Assembly (NCBI GenBank): GCA_900545615.1
Contig: UQZM01000065.1
Location: 1 to 9,907 of the forward strand
From: an uncultured Collinsella sp.
GTDB lineage: Bacteria > Actinomycetota > Coriobacteriia > Coriobacteriales > Coriobacteriaceae
DNA: 9,907 nt
Reading direction: 5' to 3'
The notes under the pieces are model-generated. The model was not told the DNA's origin and did no database searches. It saw only the letters and a list, made by a program, of their open reading frames with translations. Position 1 is the stretch's first letter, and every line of letters begins with the position of its first letter. Both the position numbers and the translations under genes were made by a program. Positions 6,774 to 9,907 of this stretch are shown here, piece by piece.

Positions 6774-6862
6774 TCGGTGAACGGTAGCTGATTACTATAA
6801 GGTTTTCCCAGCTAAAGACTATTTTCCCTGAGCAGTACTATAAGTTTGCAACCGTTCACCGA
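6774..6862. promoter_or_regulatory. Paired 12-bp inverted operator-like sites
   Basis: TCGGTGAACGGT (6774-6785) recurs exactly inverted as ACCGTTCACCGA (6851-6862), with 65 bp between. Each site is itself a direct repeat of CGGT around GAA. The right copy lies inside the spacer of the predicted TIM-barrel promoter. Between the copies, TACTATAAG occurs twice in direct orientation (6793-6801, 6836-6844). The arrangement suits a regulator that binds two sites and loops the DNA. Confidence 0.65.
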
Positions 6863-6873
6863 TTGGATATAAC
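6845..6873 (+). promoter_or_regulatory. Candidate promoter of the TIM-barrel/GntR operon
   Basis: TTTGCA (6845-6850) and TATAAC (6868-6873) are spaced exactly 17 bp. The -10 box matches five of six consensus bases and the -35 box four of six. ACCGTTCACCGA fills most of the spacer, so binding there would exclude RNA polymerase. Confidence 0.5.
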
Positions 6874-6882
6874 ATATTGAAT

Positions 6883-6900
6883 ATATTGTTGTAACAATAT
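6883..6900. promoter_or_regulatory. 18-bp perfect palindrome near the TIM-barrel gene start site
   Basis: ATATTGTT, GT, AACAATAT form a perfect palindrome about ten bases after the predicted -10 box. It could be an operator for the adjacent GntR regulator. Its sequence differs from both the 24-bp palindrome and the CGGTGAACGGT sites. Confidence 0.6.
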
Positions 6901-6946
6901 TAGAGACAATGTCACAAGCCTGTCGTTCTAGTCAAAGGAAGTAACA

Positions 6947-7867
6947 ATGCCCAAACGATTACTGAACATGTCCGCATCCGATTTTGCCGCCACGTCACCC
7001 ATGGATCTAAAGCAGGCAATTCTGGCTTCCGAGGGACGTACCATCATGGCGGAAAACGTACCCTCTTCCCAATTTCTCGGCGGCGTTACTAATGCCGAAA
7101 TCGAACGTGCCGCAGGTGCCGACCTGCTTCTGTTTAACGCGCTCGATGTGTTCGATCCAGTTATTGCCGGTATTCCAGATGATCTCAATGAAAACCCGGT
7201 CACTTGGGTGAAGCGAGCATGCGGAAGGCCCATTGGCGTCAATCTGGAGCCAGTTGATAACGAGGCAGAGATGTCTGAATCCCGAACGGAAATCCCCATG
7301 GGTCGTCGCGTCTCTCTCAAGACCTTAGAAAAGGCTAACGAACTCGGATTTGATTTTATCTGCCTGACGGGCAACCCTGGAACCGGCGTCTCCAACGATG
7401 CAATCGCCCATTCGATTAAACTCTCCAAAGAGCATTTCAATGGCCTGGTCATAGCCGGAAAAATGCATGGAGCGGGCGTTGCGGAACCTGTCATGACGCT
7501 CGAAATTGCGCGCAAGTTTGTTGACCTCGGCGTCGATATCCTTCTCGTGCCAGCCCCCTACACCGTCCCTTGCTTCCAAGAAGCAGACCTGCGCGCCATC
7601 GTAGACTTTGTACGATCCCACAACGTAGGCAAGTCAATTGAAGAGAAGGTTCTCGTCATGGCGGCGAACGGGACGAGTCAAGACTCCTGCGACAGCGAGA
7701 CCATTAAGAAAATAGGCCTTGCAGCAAAAGCAGCCGGTGCTGACCTCCAACATATCGGGGACTCCATGAACGGTATTTGCCTGCCCCAGAATATCTTCAC
7801 GCTCGGACAAGCCCTTCGTGGATACAGGCATCAGATCGTCATGCTGAGCCGCTCTGTGATACGTTAA
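6947..7867 (+). CDS. TIM-barrel-like protein of unknown function, PTS-associated
   Basis: The 306-residue protein alternates beta strands ending in conserved-looking loops, as in a TIM barrel: DLLLFNA (59-65), PIGVNLEP (95-102), FICLTGNPGTGV (137-148), GLVIAGKMHGAG (166-177), DILLVPAP (197-204), VLVMAANGTSQ (235-245) and DLQHIGDS (266-273). I recognise a family found beside cellobiose/lactose PTS genes in Firmicutes and Actinobacteria. It is often mislabelled as a haloacid-dehalogenase-like hydrolase; from memory, Pfam calls it DUF7916. No reaction is established to my knowledge. The phosphate-friendly glycine loops (GNPGTG, KMHGAG) suggest a phosphorylated ligand, which is inference. ATG 6947 is preceded by AAAGGAAG (6934-6941) 5 nt upstream. 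The GntR gene follows 72 bp later, probably in the same transcript. Confidence 0.8.
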   Translation: MPKRLLNMSASDFAATSPMDLKQAILASEGRTIMAENVPSSQFLGGVTNAEIERAAGADLLLFNALDVFDPVIAGIPDDLNENPVTWVKRACGRPIGVNLEPVDNEAEMSESRTEIPMGRRVSLKTLEKANELGFDFICLTGNPGTGVSNDAIAHSIKLSKEHFNGLVIAGKMHGAGVAEPVMTLEIARKFVDLGVDILLVPAPYTVPCFQEADLRAIVDFVRSHNVGKSIEEKVLVMAANGTSQDSCDSETIKKIGLAAKAAGADLQHIGDSMNGICLPQNIFTLGQALRGYRHQIVMLSRSVIR

Positions 7868-7939
7868 GGTTACCTTGCCCACGTTACATCCCGACTGAGG
7901 CAACCATCAGGTATAACCAACATGCAAACTGAGGCTCTA

Positions 7940-8659
7940 ATGCTCGATACACACGAAAAACGGCCACTCTATTTACAGCTCACCGACGCGCTGCTCAAGC
8001 AGATCGTCGATGAATATCAAGCAGACGATAAACTTCCAACAGAAATGGAACTCTGCGACGAATACGCCGTAAGCAGAACAACCGTCCGACTTGCCATGAG
8101 TGAGCTGGAGCGTCGTGGAAGTATCTATCGAATCCAAGGTAAGGGGTCGTTTGTTGCACCGAAACGCGTTAGCGAGCTCAATTCACTTTTAGACTTTGAC
8201 TTTGCAAGCCATTGCGATGGCGTTGATCCGGATGCCATCACCAAACATTTCGGCGGCCTCACATCAGGTCGTCCAATTTCCGTAATGATGCTCCAACAAT
8301 TTGGATGTCAAAGTCGCGATGAAATTCAGCGTCTTGAATTGACCTACGAACTTGAAGGCAGCTTCATAGGCGCTGATACGTTCTTCATTTCAAAGTCGCG
8401 CGTTCCGAATAACCAGTTAGATTTTCAGGCATTTAGCAGAATCATGGACGACTTGTCCAAGTCTATCCAATCTGTTAGGGAAAGCTATAGAGCACGTCAG
8501 CTTAGCGATTCCGAAGCCAGTAATTATGGTGTTGCAAAACTTCCGGTCATCGAACTGACTCATTATGCTTACGACTCCGGAGGCAAACTAATCTCAATTG
8601 TCTGCCGCACCGTCTTAACTGGGCGGGTCCCTTATCAAAACTTTATTTTCAAGTCCTAA
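7940..8659 (+). CDS. GntR-family (HutC/UTRA) transcriptional regulator
   Basis: This is a cytoplasmic DNA-binding regulator. Numbering is from ATG 7940 (239 residues). An N-terminal winged helix-turn-helix occupies about 8-74, with the recognition region LCDEYAVSRTTVRLAMSELE and the wing YRIQGKGSFVA (63-73), both classic for GntR. A UTRA effector domain fills about 90-235, ending VCRTVLTGRVPYQNFIF. UTRA domains usually sense a sugar phosphate or similar small metabolite. I prefer ATG 7940 because GAGG (7931-7934) lies 5 nt upstream. ATG 7922 would add six residues but has only a distant AGG. Position next to the divergent EIICB suggests it controls that permease and its own operon through the palindromes at 6659-6900. 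The gene is noticeably more AT-rich than lacG. No clear intrinsic terminator follows; a T-rich stretch runs straight into array B. Confidence 0.9.
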   Translation: MLDTHEKRPLYLQLTDALLKQIVDEYQADDKLPTEMELCDEYAVSRTTVRLAMSELERRGSIYRIQGKGSFVAPKRVSELNSLLDFDFASHCDGVDPDAITKHFGGLTSGRPISVMMLQQFGCQSRDEIQRLELTYELEGSFIGADTFFISKSRVPNNQLDFQAFSRIMDDLSKSIQSVRESYRARQLSDSEASNYGVAKLPVIELTHYAYDSGGKLISIVCRTVLTGRVPYQNFIFKS

Positions 8660-8670
8660 TGTTCTTTTTC

Positions 8671-8896
8671 TTTTGTCTCGATCTGTAACACGTAGCCGAG
8701 TTTTTAAGTCCTAACCGTTACAGATCGAGACAAACAAGGTAGACCACGCCGAATTGTCTCGATCTGTAACACTAAGACCGGTTTTGGACGTCTAGATGTT
8801 ACAGATTGAGATGAATGCACAGGCCAATCCTCTCAATCTCAATCTGTAACATCTGGTTGGTGATTTCACCCCTACCTGTTACAGGTTGAGACAATT
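8671..8896. repeat. Palindrome array B: three 65-bp hairpin units
   Basis: Units lie at 8671-8735, 8752-8816 and 8832-8896, with periods of 81 and 80 bp. They have the same design as array A: 20-nt arms of the TTGTCTCGATCTGTAACA type around 25-nt centres. The spacer between units 2 and 3 (GCACAGGCCAATCCT) matches the array A spacer at 2576-2590 at 13 of 15 positions, showing common descent. Centre pairings include CTA/TAG plus GAC/GTC in unit 2 and GGTGA/TCACC plus GGT/ACC in unit 3. The array lies between the convergent GntR and deoR genes. No T-run follows any hairpin on either strand. Confidence 0.92.
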
Positions 8897-8910
8897 TGAT
8901 AGTGGAGTCC

Positions 8911-9011
8911 TCATTTGCGCGTCATATCGCGTAGCGCTGACGCGCTGGTTTCCACAATGACAGGAGGTAAAAGTCCTCCCGCATCGCCTGTTGGCAATCC
9001 CGTAGCTTTAG
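8911..9011. other. Relic of the TGACGCG control region, deoR 3' flank
   Basis: Directly after array B, TTTGCGCGTCATATCGCG at 8914-8931 closely matches TTTGCGCGTCATTTCGCG at 2941-2958, and TGACGCG recurs at 8938-8944. No AlbA_2/ATPase gene follows. A short ATCGCCTG at 8983-8990 resembles the last codons of that gene (4321-4328). A 5-bp hairpin GGAGG/CCTCC (8963-8979) is present but has no T-run. The rest shows no feature I can name. Confidence 0.6.
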
Positions 9012-9776
9012 CTAGCAAATGACCTGCGTATGCTCCTCGATGGCGGCACGATCTTCGGCGGCGATGCCCGGCTCGCACACCACGGCGTCCAGGCTGTCCA
9101 AGCGGCAGAAGGTGTAGAAGTCGCGCTTGCCGATCTTGCTGGAGTCGGCGATCAGATAGCGCGAGTCGGCCTTGCTAAAGGCGAGCTGCTGGATGCGGCC
9201 CTCTTCCATGTTGGATGTGGACACGTCGCCGTCCAGAATGCCGTTTGCGCCGATAAAGGCTGCGTCGATCCCCAGTGCGCGCAAGGTGTCCTCGGCCGTA
9301 GGGCCCACAAAGGCGGCGGTGCGGCGGCGGTACACGCCGCCCACCAGGCACAGTTCGCAGTCTTCGCGCGCCTCGAGCAGGTTAAACACCGAAAGCGAAT
9401 TGGTCACAATGCGCAGGCGAAACGCCGGCAGCATCGAGGCCATCTGCTCAACCGTGGTGCCCGTGCCCAAAAAGATGGTCGAGCCTTCCTCGATAAGCTC
9501 CACAGAACGGCGCGCAATCTGCAACTTTTCCTCGGCATGCTTCGTGCGCTTTTCGCTGTGCGAATACTCATGGCGCAGCATAGCGTGTGGACGGCCCTGC
9601 GCACTGCGGGCTCCGCCGTGCACGCGCTCGATCTCGCCCAGGCTCGCAAGCTCCTCAAGATCACGGCGGATCGTCATATCCGAGACACCTAACGCATCCG
9701 AAATCTCCTTGACCGAGACCGTTCCCTGTTCCTCGAGCAGCTGCCGAACCTTATCCTGTCGCTCCGCTTTAATCAC
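9012..9776 (-). CDS. DeoR/GlpR-family sugar-operon repressor
   Basis: This 254-residue regulator has an N-terminal helix-turn-helix (about 6-56: SVKEISDALGVSDMTIRRDL, then the family's RVHGGA) and a C-terminal sugar-phosphate-sensing domain with FLGTGTT (102-108), VTNS (124-127) and FIGANGI (174-180). Relatives such as LacR and FruR repress sugar operons until a phosphorylated intermediate binds. I chose GTG 9776 because GAGGA (plus-strand 9783-9787) lies 6 nt upstream and MIKAERQ is a typical family N-terminus. A GTG at 9803 would add nine residues but has no ribosome site. It is convergent with the GntR gene across array B and is the intact source of the truncated copy at 4338-4781. Its target is unknown; the lac operon at the left of the window is possible. 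Confidence 0.93.
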   Translation of the reverse strand: MIKAERQDKVRQLLEEQGTVSVKEISDALGVSDMTIRRDLEELASLGEIERVHGGARSAQGRPHAMLRHEYSHSEKRTKHAEEKLQIARRSVELIEEGSTIFLGTGTTVEQMASMLPAFRLRIVTNSLSVFNLLEAREDCELCLVGGVYRRRTAAFVGPTAEDTLRALGIDAAFIGANGILDGDVSTSNMEEGRIQQLAFSKADSRYLIADSSKIGKRDFYTFCRLDSLDAVVCEPGIAAEDRAAIEEHTQVIC

Positions 9777-9812
9777 GATGAGTCCTCGCTGTTCCACGCT
9801 CACGTCAATTCA

Positions 9813-9836
9813 AACAATAACGAACAAATTGTATCA
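9813..9836 (-). promoter_or_regulatory. Extended -10 promoter of deoR with candidate operator
   Basis: On the minus strand TGATACAAT (9828-9836) is an extended -10 element; no good -35 is seen. Just downstream TTGTT occurs twice exactly 10 bp apart (9823-9827 and 9813-9817), over the expected transcription start. Repeated TTGTT-like half sites would suit autoregulation by a DeoR-family protein, but this is inference. Confidence 0.45.
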
Positions 9837-9907
9837 GACTCGCGCGCGTCAGAAATGAACGCCCGCACAGCTCCAATCATCACTTTTTTGAGAAAAATAC
9901 CCCCTGC

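Noticed and set aside
8671..8896. Bidirectional terminators between convergent genes
   Set aside because: The location would suit this, but no hairpin is followed by a T-run on either strand, and the same units occur in array A where no convergent gene pair exists.
8963..8979. GGAGG/CCTCC hairpin as the deoR terminator
   Set aside because: The stem is only 5 bp and no T-run follows on the minus strand.
9030..9858. Two long plus-strand open frames over deoR
   Set aside because: They are antisense to the well-supported deoR gene, and shorter versions recur over the deoR relic only because the DNA is duplicated.

Overview
The window looks like an accessory carbohydrate-uptake region of a moderately high-GC Gram-positive gut bacterium. 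Composition, codon use, lactose/cellobiose-type PTS genes and GlpR/DeoR and GntR regulators would suit a member of the Coriobacteriia such as Collinsella. This assignment rests on general resemblance only; there is no rRNA or marker gene here.

Layout, left to right. (1) Positions 1-2410 hold the end of a lactose-type PTS operon on the + strand: the 3' part of a fused EIICB permease, then lacG (6-phospho-beta-galactosidase), closed by a strong intrinsic terminator. (2) Positions 2431-3080 are non-coding and highly structured: four 65-bp palindromes at an exact 80-bp period (array A), a longer imperfect hairpin, and a cluster of TGACGCG-type motifs over a likely promoter. (3) Positions 3081-4337 encode a 418-residue protein with an AlbA_2 (Schlafen-type) N-terminus, a GHKL-like ATPase domain and a C-terminal winged helix. 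(4) Positions 4338-4781 hold a 5'-truncated copy of a DeoR-family repressor gene on the - strand; its stop codon directly abuts the stop of the previous gene. (5) Positions 4826-8659 form a second sugar module: a complete EIICB permease on the - strand, a divergent control region with several operator-like palindromes, a TIM-barrel-like protein of unknown function, and a GntR/UTRA regulator. (6) Positions 8671-8960 hold array B, with three more of the same palindromes and a relic of the TGACGCG region. (7) Positions 9012-9776 hold the full-length DeoR-family repressor on the - strand, with an extended -10 promoter upstream.

Functionally, the first operon imports and phosphorylates a beta-galactoside and LacG cleaves it. 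The second module has its own permease and probable GntR regulator, but no glycosidase or EIIA in view. The DeoR-family protein is a plausible repressor of a sugar operon, but its target is not identified here.

The most unusual part is the architecture. Two related palindrome arrays each lead, through a TGACGCG region, into a deoR 3' end. One copy carries the AlbA_2/ATPase gene in between and the other does not. The two deoR 3' ends are about 92% identical direct repeats that bracket the whole second sugar module, so the module may have been inserted, duplicated or made excisable by recombination. The palindromes vary between copies while keeping their base pairing, which suggests the folded structure is what is maintained.
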